Assembly: GCA_001917435.1 (NCBI GenBank)
Contig: MNEA01000144.1
Coordinates: 1 to 32,009 of the forward strand
Source: Acidobacteria bacterium 13_2_20CM_2_57_6
GTDB taxonomy: Bacteria; Acidobacteriota; Terriglobia; Acidiferrales; UBA7541
Reading direction: 5' to 3'
DNA: 32,009 nt
A program made the translations under genes and the position numbers. Every line of letters begins with the position of its first letter. Position 1 is the stretch's first letter. Below, piece after piece: positions 17,321 to 25,272 of this stretch. The notes below the pieces were generated by a model. The model saw only the letters and a program-made list of their open reading frames with translations, did not search any database and was not told where the DNA came from.

Positions 17321-18997
17321 TTACTTTGCGTAAACCTTTTCCATCTGGCCCATCGAACGCGCCAGGTCCGCGCGCGCCTGGTTAAAGCGGTACAGCGCCG
17401 CAATCTGGTTGTCGTTCGCGCGCGATAGCGAATCCTGCGCTTGAATCACCTCGATGTTGTTCGCCACTCCAGCCTTGAAGCGGTCACGCGCCTGGTCCAC
17501 TTCTTCCTTCGAAAGCTGCACGCCCAAGTTCGCCACTTGCACTTCATTCCGCGCTGATTGCAAGTTCAGCAGCGCTGTCTTCACGTCCAGCGCGATCTGA
17601 TTTCGCAGATCGTCCTTTTGTTGATCCAGCTTCTTGATTTCCAGGTCCGCGCGAACCACTTCCGCCCGTATCCGCCCGCCGGTAAACAGCGGCATATTTA
17701 CGGTGGCCTCGTAGGTGTATGTTGGCAGCGTCGTGTTTCCCGACGTTCCCACATACGCGAAATCCCCGTCGAACCGCAGGGAAGGCAGCCGCGAAGCTTG
17801 CGATGCTTTCTTTTGAAATTCCGCGGCCTTAATCTGCGATTGCAGCGCCTTCCACTCTTGCCGCTCCGCTAGCGCGAATTCAATGCTTGGCTCGACTTCC
17901 GGCTGCGGTGTGTCGAAGAAACTCAGCGAGTCCGCCAACTCGATGGGCTGACGGGGATCGAGGTTCAATAACCGGCTCAGGGCGAAGAGCGACGTCTCGC
18001 GATCCGTTTCGGCTTCGATCAGCCGCTGCTTTTCGTTCTGCAATTCCACGTTCGCCCGCAGCGTGTCGATTCCGGTGCCCACGCCTTCCTTCTGCAAGTC
18101 CGCCGCCTGGTCATACAGCGCTTGTGCCAGATTCACGCGGGATTGCGACGCTTCCACGTTCGCCACTGCGCGCAGCGTCCCGATGTATTGCGAAACCACC
18201 AGCAGAATCACTTGCTCCCGCGTCGAGAGGCTGCTCGCCTTGCTGGAATTCGCGGTATTCTGCGCCGCTTGATATCGGCGCCAGAGTGTCAGGTCGAACA
18301 CTGGTGTGCCGAAACTCGGGCCCGCTGAAAACACTTGATACGGTCCAAGACTCTTGGGAAATCCGGGGAACGGCGTCCTGCCGCCGAACTGCGCCAGCAG
18401 GTTCACCTTCTGCGCCTCGTCGGAGATTTTCGCACTTGCTTGCGGCAACAAATCTGCCCGCGAAATGTTTTTGTCCTGTTCGCTTTGCGCTGCTTGCAAG
18501 ATCGCGATCTGCGCCGTGGTGTTTTGTTTGAGTGCCAGCGCGACGGCCTGATCCAGGGTTAGGCGTAGCGCCTGCGTGGGCGCATTTCCCGGCAACGAAC
18601 TCGACTTGTTTGTGCCTTGTGCGCGTGCCACTGTTGAACCAAAGATCAGGCTGAAAAATACGGTGTAGAAAATAATGTGCGAGCCCTTGGGACGTTCCCT
18701 TGCGCCCATGCTTTCGCCTTTCTTCTCGCTTGCCACGATTTCGTTCACGATGGCCTGATTCAAGCACCCTTCTGCGATCAATTGCCCGCCCTGCCGGTGA
18801 ATTTCCTTCAACAGCACCTTTCCAGCGGCATCGATAAAACTCACGCCGCACAGATTCACGTGGAATTTTTCGCGCGGTGACGACGCATGAAGTTCGCGCC
18901 AGCACTGCTCCAAGGTCGCCACCGATGGCCCGGCCAGCTTCCCTTCGACGCCGAGAAAGACCTTCCCGCGCCTCTTTTCCGTTGTAATCCTTAGCAT
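17321..18997 (-). CDS. STAS-like domain joined in frame to a TolC-family outer membrane efflux protein
   Basis: One continuous frame of 558 codons. The first 95 residues resemble a STAS domain: EGKLAGPSVATLEQCW, then VNLCGVSFIDAAGKVLLKEI, with Ala where phosphorylatable STAS proteins have Ser after the Asp. Next comes MGARERPKG and a signal-peptide-like stretch ending STVARAQ. The remaining roughly 430 residues are a TolC/OEP protein with two similar helical halves (LTLDQAVALALKQN; RLPSLRFDGDFAYVG; YEATVNMPLFTGGRIRAEV). An internal ATG at 18709 with AAAGG seven bases upstream would make a normal exported 462-residue TolC. The long product would bury its signal peptide, so two proteins from one frame are likely. 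ATG 18997 has AGGA eight bases upstream; ATG 19042 is an alternative. It is the first gene of the efflux operon. Confidence 0.88.
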   Translation of the reverse strand: MLRITTEKRRGKVFLGVEGKLAGPSVATLEQCWRELHASSPREKFHVNLCGVSFIDAAGKVLLKEIHRQGGQLIAEGCLNQAIVNEIVASEKKGESMGARERPKGSHIIFYTVFFSLIFGSTVARAQGTNKSSSLPGNAPTQALRLTLDQAVALALKQNTTAQIAILQAAQSEQDKNISRADLLPQASAKISDEAQKVNLLAQFGGRTPFPGFPKSLGPYQVFSAGPSFGTPVFDLTLWRRYQAAQNTANSSKASSLSTREQVILLVVSQYIGTLRAVANVEASQSRVNLAQALYDQAADLQKEGVGTGIDTLRANVELQNEKQRLIEAETDRETSLFALSRLLNLDPRQPIELADSLSFFDTPQPEVEPSIEFALAERQEWKALQSQIKAAEFQKKASQASRLPSLRFDGDFAYVGTSGNTTLPTYTYEATVNMPLFTGGRIRAEVVRADLEIKKLDQQKDDLRNQIALDVKTALLNLQSARNEVQVANLGVQLSKEEVDQARDRFKAGVANNIEVIQAQDSLSRANDNQIAALYRFNQARADLARSMGQMEKVYAK

Positions 18998-19011
18998 TGA
19001 TTCCGTCCTAC

Positions 19012-19041
19012 TGGACGCTAGTAGATGCATGAGGTTCACCA
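19012..19041. repeat. Direct repeat TGGACGCTA in the STAS-TolC leader
   Basis: TGGACGCTA occurs at 19012-19020 and again at 19033-19041, a 21-base step or two helical turns. Both copies lie just upstream of the preferred start at 18997. This could be a regulator site or chance. Confidence 0.4.
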
Positions 19042-19126
19042 TTGGACGCTAAAGTTCGTTAATATTTAACAGGAACAAATACAAGGACTTACAGGAAATT
19101 CTCTGCTCTTGACGCAATGCATGTAT

Positions 19127-19158
19127 GCCCATATAAGGGCATTATCTTATATATGGGC
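19127..19158. promoter_or_regulatory. Operator-like inverted repeat upstream of the efflux operon
   Basis: GCCCATATA (19127-19135) and TATATGGGC (19150-19158) form perfect 9-base arms around 14 bases, in an AT-rich patch about 130 bases upstream of the STAS-TolC start. On the plus strand TTGACG (19109-19114), 17 bases and TATAAG (19132-19137) overlap the left arm, as in repressor-controlled promoters, although no plus-strand gene follows. It is a candidate regulator site; the regulator gene is not in the window. Confidence 0.45.
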
Positions 19159-19216
19159 GAATCGTAAGTGACGTTATGTGGGCACAATCAATACACGCTC
19201 TGCCTTTAGTGTCTCC

Positions 19217-19263
19217 GGCGGAGCATTCAAATTTCCTCAAATCCGGTGAGAAATTCCTCCGCC
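19217..19263 (-). terminator. Possible hairpin terminator after the RidA-like gene
   Basis: CTCCGCC and GGCGGAG (19257-19263 and 19217-19223) form a stem extended inward by partly paired AATTTCTCA and TGAGGAAATT, starting 6 bases after the stop codon at 19269. There is no T-tract, so termination is uncertain. Confidence 0.35.
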
Positions 19264-19268
19264 GCCGA

Positions 19269-19739
19269 TTACTTCTTCACCGCGATAGCCTGCAATTCGA
19301 AGTGCCCCCCGGCCAGCAGCGACCCCGCCCCTATGAATTCCCGCGCGGGATAGTCTTTTGTCGAGAAATAGCTCGCGTAAATGGGATTGAATTTCTGGAA
19401 CAACGACAAGTCCGTGCATGCGATTTGCACGTACACCAGGTCATCCATCGTCATTCCCGCTTGAGCCAGGACTTCTTTTTCGCTATCGAGCAACACTTTG
19501 GCTTCGTCTTCTATTTTTTCTGGTACTTTGCCCGTCTTCGGATCAATGCCGATCCGTCCCGCCAGGTACAGGGTATTGCCAACAAGAATGGCGTCGCTAA
19601 ACGGCGCGGTTATCGGTCCGCCCGCCATCTTGATCACCTTTCTAGTTGCTTGCGGCGTGGGCTGCGAAAACGCTCCCCGCACGGTAAGAATTCCCGCCAC
19701 CGCCAAGACCACTGCTAGAAAACTGATGCGACGATTCAT
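19269..19739 (-). CDS. Exported RidA/YjgF-family protein (Rid deaminase-like)
   Basis: A 156-residue RidA-family protein with an N-terminal signal peptide (hydrophobic residues 6-20, ending GAFSQ near 26). RidA enzymes hydrolyse reactive enamines and imines released by PLP enzymes. The family's key Arg is kept (R133 in PAREF), as is the Glu near the C-terminus (E148 in FELQAIAV), so activity is plausible. Most RidA proteins are cytosolic; export to the periplasm would imply another substrate. The ATG at 19739 is chosen because GGAGGGAA lies just upstream and it starts the signal peptide; the open frame to 19844 has no supporting features. It is separate from the efflux operon and divergent from the NTF2-like gene. 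Confidence 0.88.
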   Translation of the reverse strand: MNRRISFLAVVLAVAGILTVRGAFSQPTPQATRKVIKMAGGPITAPFSDAILVGNTLYLAGRIGIDPKTGKVPEKIEDEAKVLLDSEKEVLAQAGMTMDDLVYVQIACTDLSLFQKFNPIYASYFSTKDYPAREFIGAGSLLAGGHFELQAIAVKK

Positions 19740-19911
19740 GGTTTCCCTCCATTCAACGCCTGCTGATATCCGCGCGAGTGTAATACCCAATTCTCCCCTC
19801 GGCAAGCACCACAAGAGCATGCCGCCGACGATAATCGCGTTCATCCGTTAAGCAGTCTCGAACGCGAGCCGCAGTGTTCCCGCAGAGGTGTAGTAGTCTA
19901 CAAAAGCAGAT

Positions 19912-20280
19912 ATGGATCGAGAAATCTTTGATCATTGGCTGGCTTCTTACGGAAGGGCTTGGACCAGACGTGACCCCGAGGCCGCTGCCTCACTGTACGC
20001 AGACGATGGCACTTACCAAGTGACGCCCTTCGACGAACCCTTGCGTGGCCGGGCCGCCATCTACGAATATTGGGCCGGCGTAGCGAAAACCGAAGAAAGA
20101 ATCCGCTTTGATTATGAGATCCTTGCGGTCACTGCGGAGCATGGTATTGCCAGGTGGCGGGCGTCCTTTGTCCGCGTGCCGCCCGGCCTGGAAACGAAGC
20201 TGGACGGCATCTTTCTGATCTCGTTGGATTCAGCAGGGCGCTGCCGATCCCTTCGCGAGTGGTGGCATAAACGACAGTAG
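19912..20280 (+). CDS. SnoaL/NTF2-like protein (DUF4440-type fold)
   Basis: A 122-residue cytosolic protein with the NTF2-like pattern: a helical N-terminus (WLASYGRAWTRRDPEAAASLY), the strand-turn ADDGTYQVTPFDEPLRGRAAIYEYW, and C-terminal strands ending CRSLREWWHKRQ. Such domains act as ketosteroid-isomerase-like enzymes, polyketide cyclases or simple binding modules; nothing here fixes the role. No clear Shine-Dalgarno site precedes the ATG at 19912. It is convergent with the xylose-binding-protein remnant. Confidence 0.8.
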   Translation: MDREIFDHWLASYGRAWTRRDPEAAASLYADDGTYQVTPFDEPLRGRAAIYEYWAGVAKTEERIRFDYEILAVTAEHGIARWRASFVRVPPGLETKLDGIFLISLDSAGRCRSLREWWHKRQ

Positions 20281-20390
20281 CCGAACACGTCCGGCTGCTG
20301 GCGCCGGACCGCTAAGCAAATGAGCGCGATGCGAGCGAAATTTATTAGATTCTTTCGCTCAACGCAGCAAAACACCAGGAGGAAACTACC

Positions 20391-21050
20391 CTACTTGATC
20401 TGCTGGTCCGCCGGCAACGCCTGGTTAATGCTCTTCAAGGTCTGGAATCCGTCTTTGACCACCGTTGTCTTGATGTTGTCTTTTGTCACCAGCACGGGTT
20501 TCAGCAGGATGGTAGGCACTTTTATCTTGCCATTGCTCATTGTCCCATCTGCGTGCGCCTTTTCGCCCTTCGCCAGATGAACCGCTTCTTCTGCCGCCCT
20601 TACCGCTTCATTGACCACCGGCTTGTAAACCGTCATAGTCTGCGTGCCCTGGGCGATGCATATAACAGCGGCCAAATCCGCGTCTTGTCCGGAAACCGCC
20701 ACTTTGCCGGCGAGTTTATGTTCGCGGAGGGCCTGAATCGCGCCGCCCGCCAATCCGTCATTGGACGCGAGAACCGCAGCGATCTTGCCTTGAGTGGAAT
20801 CAATGGCCTTCAGCATGAAAAGGTACGCCTCGGAAGCCAGCCAGTCTTTGGTATACCCATCTGCGATCACTTTGATGTCGCCGCGATCGATATAGGTCCG
20901 CAAAACGCTCATCTGTGCGTCATGCAGAACTTTCGCATCCTCGGCATTTGGAGAACCCGCGATCAGTACATAATTTCCCGTGGGGGCATGTTTTACTAGA
21001 GATTCCGCCTGCATTCTGCCGATCTCCAGCCGGTCAAAACTTACGTACAC
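20391..21050 (-). pseudogene. 5'-truncated XylF-like sugar-binding protein remnant
   Basis: The 219 codons match the C-terminal two thirds of periplasmic xylose-binding proteins (XylF, usually about 330 residues): YVSFDRLEIGRMQAESLV, then GNYVLIAGSPNAEDAK, VLASNDGLAGGAIQAL, VSGQDADLAAV, GTQTMTVYKP and a C-terminal VVKDGF. The signal peptide and about the first 130 residues are missing. An in-frame TAG lies 12 bases before the first usable codon (a GTG with no ribosome site), and the upstream 180 bases show no recognisable remainder in another frame. No xylG or xylH transporter genes are nearby. Without a signal peptide it cannot be exported, so it is best read as a relic, though the surviving part has no internal stop. 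Confidence 0.78.
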
Positions 21051-21291
21051 GGATCGCCGCTAATGTGATTCCAAGATTGTTTTTTTTCAAACGAAAACAG
21101 GGTGGCTGCTATCGATGACCATGCAGCGCCTGGCTTGCCTGTCCTAGTCAGTATCCTTCCCGCCAGGCATCTAGGCAACCGTCCGACCCAAATCAGTCAA
21201 CGACCAATTACGCCGCGTTACCGGCCACTGTCTGTTGGGCTGTGTCTGCCCCAATAGTGCTAAGATGCCGTCTCTCTTCGGAGGTACCGCG

Positions 21292-22638
21292 ATGAAATAC
21301 GCCCTTGGTGTGCCGCTGTGTGGCATCGCCGTTTTACTCGCAGCGATGCCACTGCTCGCCCAGAATGATCTGGACCAGCGCGTTGGCAAAGAGATGGACT
21401 CTCTCGTTGCCACCTACAAGCATCTTCACGAAAATCCCGAGCTGTCCACGCAGGAGAAGGAATCGTCAGCTCTCATCGCGACAGAGTTGCGCAAGCTTGG
21501 TTATGACGTCACCGACCACTTCGGCCGGTACGATTCGCCCGGCGTCGTTTCTTACGGAATCGTTGGATTTATGCGCAATGGCGCGGGTCCCACGGTCTAC
21601 GTCCGCACCGATATGGATGCTCTCCCCATTGTGGAGAACACTGGACTGCCTTACGCCAGCCACGTAAAAGTAAAGCGTGGTGATGGCGCTGATGTCGGGG
21701 TCATGCACGCTTGTGGTCACGACATTCACATGTCTGTTTTTCTCGGTACCGCTCGCATGTTGGCCCAGCTCAAACAACAGTGGAGCGGCACTCTCGTCAT
21801 GCTCGGCCAGCCTGCCGAAGAAACCGTGGGCGGTGCGCATGCCATGCTGCGTGCCGGGCTTTTCACAAAATTTCCCAAGCCCGATTATGTGGTGGCGCTC
21901 CACGACGGCTCGGACTTGCCGGCTGGAAAAGTAGGTTGGCACGAAGGAAGCATCCTCGCCGGCGCCGATTCGGTGGACATTACTGTGCGAGGCTATGGCG
22001 GGCATGGCGCCGCGCCGCAAAGGGCCAAAGATCCCATCCTCATCGCTTCGGAAATTGTTGTGGCTTTACAGACCATCGTCAGCCGCGAAATGGACCCGCA
22101 GGTTCCCACGGTTGTCACTGTCGGCTCGTTTCATGCCGGCACCAAGCACAACATCATTCCCGATGACGCGCATCTGCAGCTTACCGTTCGAACCATGACT
22201 CCCGCCCAGCGCGACAAGGTTCTTGCCGCTATCACCAGAATCTCAAACGGCATCGCCGCTGCCGCTGGCGTTCCCCCGGATCGCGCTCCCATCATCGAAG
22301 TCGCCGCGGACCATGTGCCAGCTACCATCAACAATCCGGAATTGACGCGCCGCGTCGCTGCCGCCCTCGAGCGCTCGCTCGGTAAAGAAAATGTGCTTCC
22401 CGGCGAACCCGCCATGGCCAGCGAGGATTTCAGCCTCTACGCGCTCGAAGATCCCAAGCCGCCGATTTGCATGTTTCATCTCGGCGCCGCCGATCCCGCA
22501 AAGTGGCAAGCTGCAAAAGAGAATGGCGCTCGTTTGCCCGGTCCGCATTCCGCCGAATTCGCGCCCGTTCCGGAGCCCACCATTCGAACCGGAGTCAAAG
22601 CCATGACCGCCGCCGTTCTCGACCTGCTGAAAAAATAA
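21292..22638 (+). CDS. Secreted M20-family metallo-amidohydrolase (AbgB/hippuricase-like)
   Basis: A 448-residue zinc peptidase-family enzyme (M20D), predicted to hydrolyse N-acyl or aminoacyl amides such as hippurate, N-acetyl amino acids or aminobenzoyl-glutamate. A signal peptide (1-23, ending PLLAQ) indicates export, whereas many relatives are cytosolic. Metal and catalytic motifs are RTDMDALP (105-112), HACGHDIHM (139-147) and GQPAEE (172-177) with the Glu pair E176-E177. The lid dimerisation domain contains VRGYGGHGAAPQ, and the C-terminal part contains PAMASEDFS. The ATG at 21292 has CGGAGG upstream and starts the signal peptide. It is convergent with the YeiH-like gene, and no terminator is obvious in the 29 bases between them. 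Confidence 0.93.
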   Translation: MKYALGVPLCGIAVLLAAMPLLAQNDLDQRVGKEMDSLVATYKHLHENPELSTQEKESSALIATELRKLGYDVTDHFGRYDSPGVVSYGIVGFMRNGAGPTVYVRTDMDALPIVENTGLPYASHVKVKRGDGADVGVMHACGHDIHMSVFLGTARMLAQLKQQWSGTLVMLGQPAEETVGGAHAMLRAGLFTKFPKPDYVVALHDGSDLPAGKVGWHEGSILAGADSVDITVRGYGGHGAAPQRAKDPILIASEIVVALQTIVSREMDPQVPTVVTVGSFHAGTKHNIIPDDAHLQLTVRTMTPAQRDKVLAAITRISNGIAAAAGVPPDRAPIIEVAADHVPATINNPELTRRVAAALERSLGKENVLPGEPAMASEDFSLYALEDPKPPICMFHLGAADPAKWQAAKENGARLPGPHSAEFAPVPEPTIRTGVKAMTAAVLDLLKK

Positions 22639-22667
22639 CTTTCTCTTTCCTGGGATTTTCGGTCGCG

Positions 22668-23597
22668 CTAAAAAGCGATAAGACCTGTTCGGATGAAATA
22701 TAGCGAAGTCATCCCCACGGTGAGCCATAGCAGCACTCCGAGCAGCAGCGGCCGCCACCCAACCGTTTTCAGTGTGCTTCGTGAAATCCCACTCCCAATG
22801 AGAAAAAGTGTTGCCGTCAATCCCAGCCGGCCTAGCGTGAAAAGTGATGGAGTAATGTGTTCGAGTGTTCGGACGTATGTGTTCAGAACAGCAGCAAGAA
22901 TAAAAAACAAAATAAACCATGGAATTTGAATTCGCGAGCGATGGTGTTTGACGGCGGCAGTCGCGAGAGCTAGCGGAACAATCCAGAGCGCGCGCGCGAG
23001 TTTTACCGTGGTGCCGATGACCAACGCCTGCGCGCCATATTTTGTTGCCGCGCCGACTACGGAGCTGGTGTCGTGAATCGCCAGCGCGGCCCACAATCCG
23101 AATTGCGATTGCGAAAGGTGCAGCGCGTTTCCAATCGACGGAAATATCAGCAGCGCGACGGAATTCAAAATAAAAACGGTCCCGAGCGACACCGCCATTT
23201 CCTCTTCATTGGCTTGCAGAATCGGCCCGATGGCGGCGATAGCGCTGCCGCCGCAAATCGCGGTGCCGGCCGTAATCAGGAATGACGAATTGCCCCGCAC
23301 CCCAAAGAATTTTCCGAGCGCCAGACCTACGAGTAACGCGAAGGAAATTCCCAGCGCCGTGTAAACAAACCCGCTGCGCCCCGCCTTCAAAACTTCGTGG
23401 AGATTCATCCCCAAGCCGAGCGCGACGACGGAGCTTTGCAGAAGCGTGCGCGCGATGCCGCGGCTTTCGTTGATGTAGGGATGCGGAAAGCTGAGCCCGA
23501 AAACTATTCCCACGGTGAGTGCGATTGGCGGAGAAAGCAATCCAGTGAAAGAAAGTGCGAGCGCAAGAACGAAAATAATTTTCGGAACAGTGGGCAT
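22668..23597 (-). CDS. YeiH/UPF0324-family membrane protein, putative anion exporter
   Basis: A 309-residue inner-membrane protein with about 10 hydrophobic segments. It matches the YeiH/UPF0324 family (Cons_hypoth698), whose members are called putative sulfate exporters on limited evidence. Signatures are LLQSSVVALGLGMNL, LGKFFGV, TAGTAICGGSAIAAIGP, AIHDTSSVVGA and the C-terminal TLFLIGSGIS. The start is uncertain: ATG at 23597 (MPTVPK) is used, but a GTG at 23642 is also open, and neither has a strong ribosome site. It follows the TlpA-like gene on the same strand by about 115 bases and could share its transcript. Confidence 0.9.
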   Translation of the reverse strand: MPTVPKIIFVLALALSFTGLLSPPIALTVGIVFGLSFPHPYINESRGIARTLLQSSVVALGLGMNLHEVLKAGRSGFVYTALGISFALLVGLALGKFFGVRGNSSFLITAGTAICGGSAIAAIGPILQANEEEMAVSLGTVFILNSVALLIFPSIGNALHLSQSQFGLWAALAIHDTSSVVGAATKYGAQALVIGTTVKLARALWIVPLALATAAVKHHRSRIQIPWFILFFILAAVLNTYVRTLEHITPSLFTLGRLGLTATLFLIGSGISRSTLKTVGWRPLLLGVLLWLTVGMTSLYFIRTGLIAF

Positions 23598-23712
23598 CGG
23601 CCGGGAAGAGAGTATCAGGCGGGAAGCCGGATGGGCCAGCACGAATCAGCCACGCTGCCGGGTCGTCTTATGGAAAAAACGTTGTTTAGCGGAATTCCAG
23701 CAGGCGTCATTT

Positions 23713-24567
23713 CTATTTTTCTTTTGGAGGAGACGCGACGCGGGAGGGCTTCGCCGGAGCGGAGTTTGATTGGGTGGGATGCGTGAGTGCGGCAATGATT
23801 TTAGAGGTGGCGGCTTTGCTGACTTGGCAGTTGCGGTCGTAGATGCGGCACTGCGCGAGCGTGAACGTGCACCCACAATTGCAGGTTTCGGCGTTGAATT
23901 TGTGCAGCGCGGAAATTTTCTGTTCCGGCGTCAATTTTGAAAGGTCGACGCCGGGAAGTTCGGTCGCGCGTTCGGCATTTTTCAGGAAAATTTGGCCGGT
24001 ATCCTCGAACATTTCTACCTTGACGTTGCCGATGGGCAGGCCGAGGAGCGCACGGATCTCCGTTTCGTAAAGCACGGGATCGCGCAGGCCTTCGTGTTTC
24101 TGAACGATCCGGCCTTCGGAGTCCAGCACAAATGAAGTGGGGAGCGCGGCGATGCCGCCGTACTGCATGCGAATGTCATTAGTGGCGAGGGCGACGGGAT
24201 AATTGATGCCGAATTTTTCGCTGAATTCCTTAATGGCGTCCTGATCGTCGTCGTCCACCACGAGTCCGAGAATTTGCAGATGGTCTTTGTATTTGTTCTG
24301 AAGTTCGACGAGATCGGGAATTTCGGCGCGGCAAGGTCCGCACCAGGTGGCCCAAAAATTCAGGAGAATGACTTTGCCCTTGGAGCCGGCAAGCGTGACG
24401 GGTTGGCCGTCGAGTCCCGTAAGCCTAAAGTCCGGCGCGGGATCGGGGTTGCGCACAAATCGGATGCTGGGCTGCCCGTCCTCGGCAGGAGAAAAAGAGG
24501 GAAAGAAGCACAGGAGTAGCGAGGTAACGAGAAAAGGAACGAGACGGCAGTAGTTGGTGCGCTCCAT
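23713..24567 (-). CDS. TlpA/ResA-like thioredoxin with extra C-terminal Cys cluster
   Basis: A 284-residue exported thiol-disulfide oxidoreductase. An N-terminal hydrophobic signal (about 8-27) is followed by a redoxin domain (about 43-175) with the CXXC active site W-C76-G-P-C79 and cis-Pro in ALPTSF. After a linker, residues 229-247 hold five Cys in the pattern C-N-C-G-C, six residues, C, six residues, C. I recall a similar tail in other acidobacterial thioredoxin and DsbA-like proteins, but know no assigned function. It could bind a metal or be a redox relay. The final 25 residues are Pro/Ser/Lys-rich. The ATG at 24567 starts the signal and lacks a strong Shine-Dalgarno. The gene is divergent from the zinc-ribbon membrane protein gene. 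Confidence 0.9.
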   Translation of the reverse strand: MERTNYCRLVPFLVTSLLLCFFPSFSPAEDGQPSIRFVRNPDPAPDFRLTGLDGQPVTLAGSKGKVILLNFWATWCGPCRAEIPDLVELQNKYKDHLQILGLVVDDDDQDAIKEFSEKFGINYPVALATNDIRMQYGGIAALPTSFVLDSEGRIVQKHEGLRDPVLYETEIRALLGLPIGNVKVEMFEDTGQIFLKNAERATELPGVDLSKLTPEQKISALHKFNAETCNCGCTFTLAQCRIYDRNCQVSKAATSKIIAALTHPTQSNSAPAKPSRVASPPKEK

Positions 24568-24736
24568 AGTGACATCTATAGGAGAGCACAGTGGGCGCGC
24601 GACGCCAAGTGCCAGATACGTTTGGAGAGCCTCTCCGACAGGATCGGTCCGCATACGACAGAGAAAATCATAAGTTCCATTGACGCGGTGGAAGGAGCGC
24701 GGCACAGTAGGGGCAAGAGCGAAGGGGAAATTGTCC

Positions 24737-25057
24737 ATGGCGAAATGCCCTGCTTGCGCGCATGAAGTTGCTACCCCGTTTGTCCTTAATGCGGATGCCT
24801 GGAGGTGGCTTGTTTGTCCGCATTGCTCGGCGAGACTGGAACGGAAGAATCCGCAAATTGTCGTTCCGCTGATAGGCTTCTGGGTCGCCCTGCTGGCCCT
24901 CGGCAGGCTGGGTCATCGATTTGCGGTTGTCGCCGAAGTGCTGATGGTTGCGATCTTCGTAGTCATCCTAGTGAAGTTCATGCGTCCAGAATTGCAGCTG
25001 CGGAAGCCCTTGCCGAAGCCGGAAATCGAATTAAAGATTAACGACCCGTCGAACTAG
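24737..25057 (+). CDS. Small zinc-ribbon membrane protein of unknown function
   Basis: A 106-residue protein with an N-terminal zinc-ribbon (CPAC at 4-7 and CPHC at 27-30), then two predicted membrane helices (about 41-60 and 63-82) and a basic/Pro-rich cytosolic tail (KPLPKPEIELK). It starts at the ATG with AAGGGGAAA upstream. I do not recognise a named family; the design is common among small bacterial inner-membrane proteins. It shares a 169-base divergent upstream region with the TlpA-like gene, so linked regulation is possible. Confidence 0.8.
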   Translation: MAKCPACAHEVATPFVLNADAWRWLVCPHCSARLERKNPQIVVPLIGFWVALLALGRLGHRFAVVAEVLMVAIFVVILVKFMRPELQLRKPLPKPEIELKINDPSN

Positions 25058-25272
25058 CGCCGCGGCGGAATTGCATTGACAAATAGCGTGTTACGGAATA
25101 CTGTCGGCGCACACTGGCCGGTGCCGCGGGCGCAAGCCCTGCTTTCCAGGTTACCCACTAGACAGAACGTCGTCTCGCCTCACCATCCGCGAAGTTGCGA
25201 CTGAGCGACGAGGAACGACCTTCCAACGTGTTGCCGTGCGCGGCTGACAGGCCAGCCCAAGGAGAGAGATGC

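Noticed and set aside
19176..19718. A 180-codon plus-strand frame after the TTGACG/TATAAG promoter-like site
   Set aside because: It is antisense to the RidA-like gene, has no ribosome site and shows shadow-type composition.
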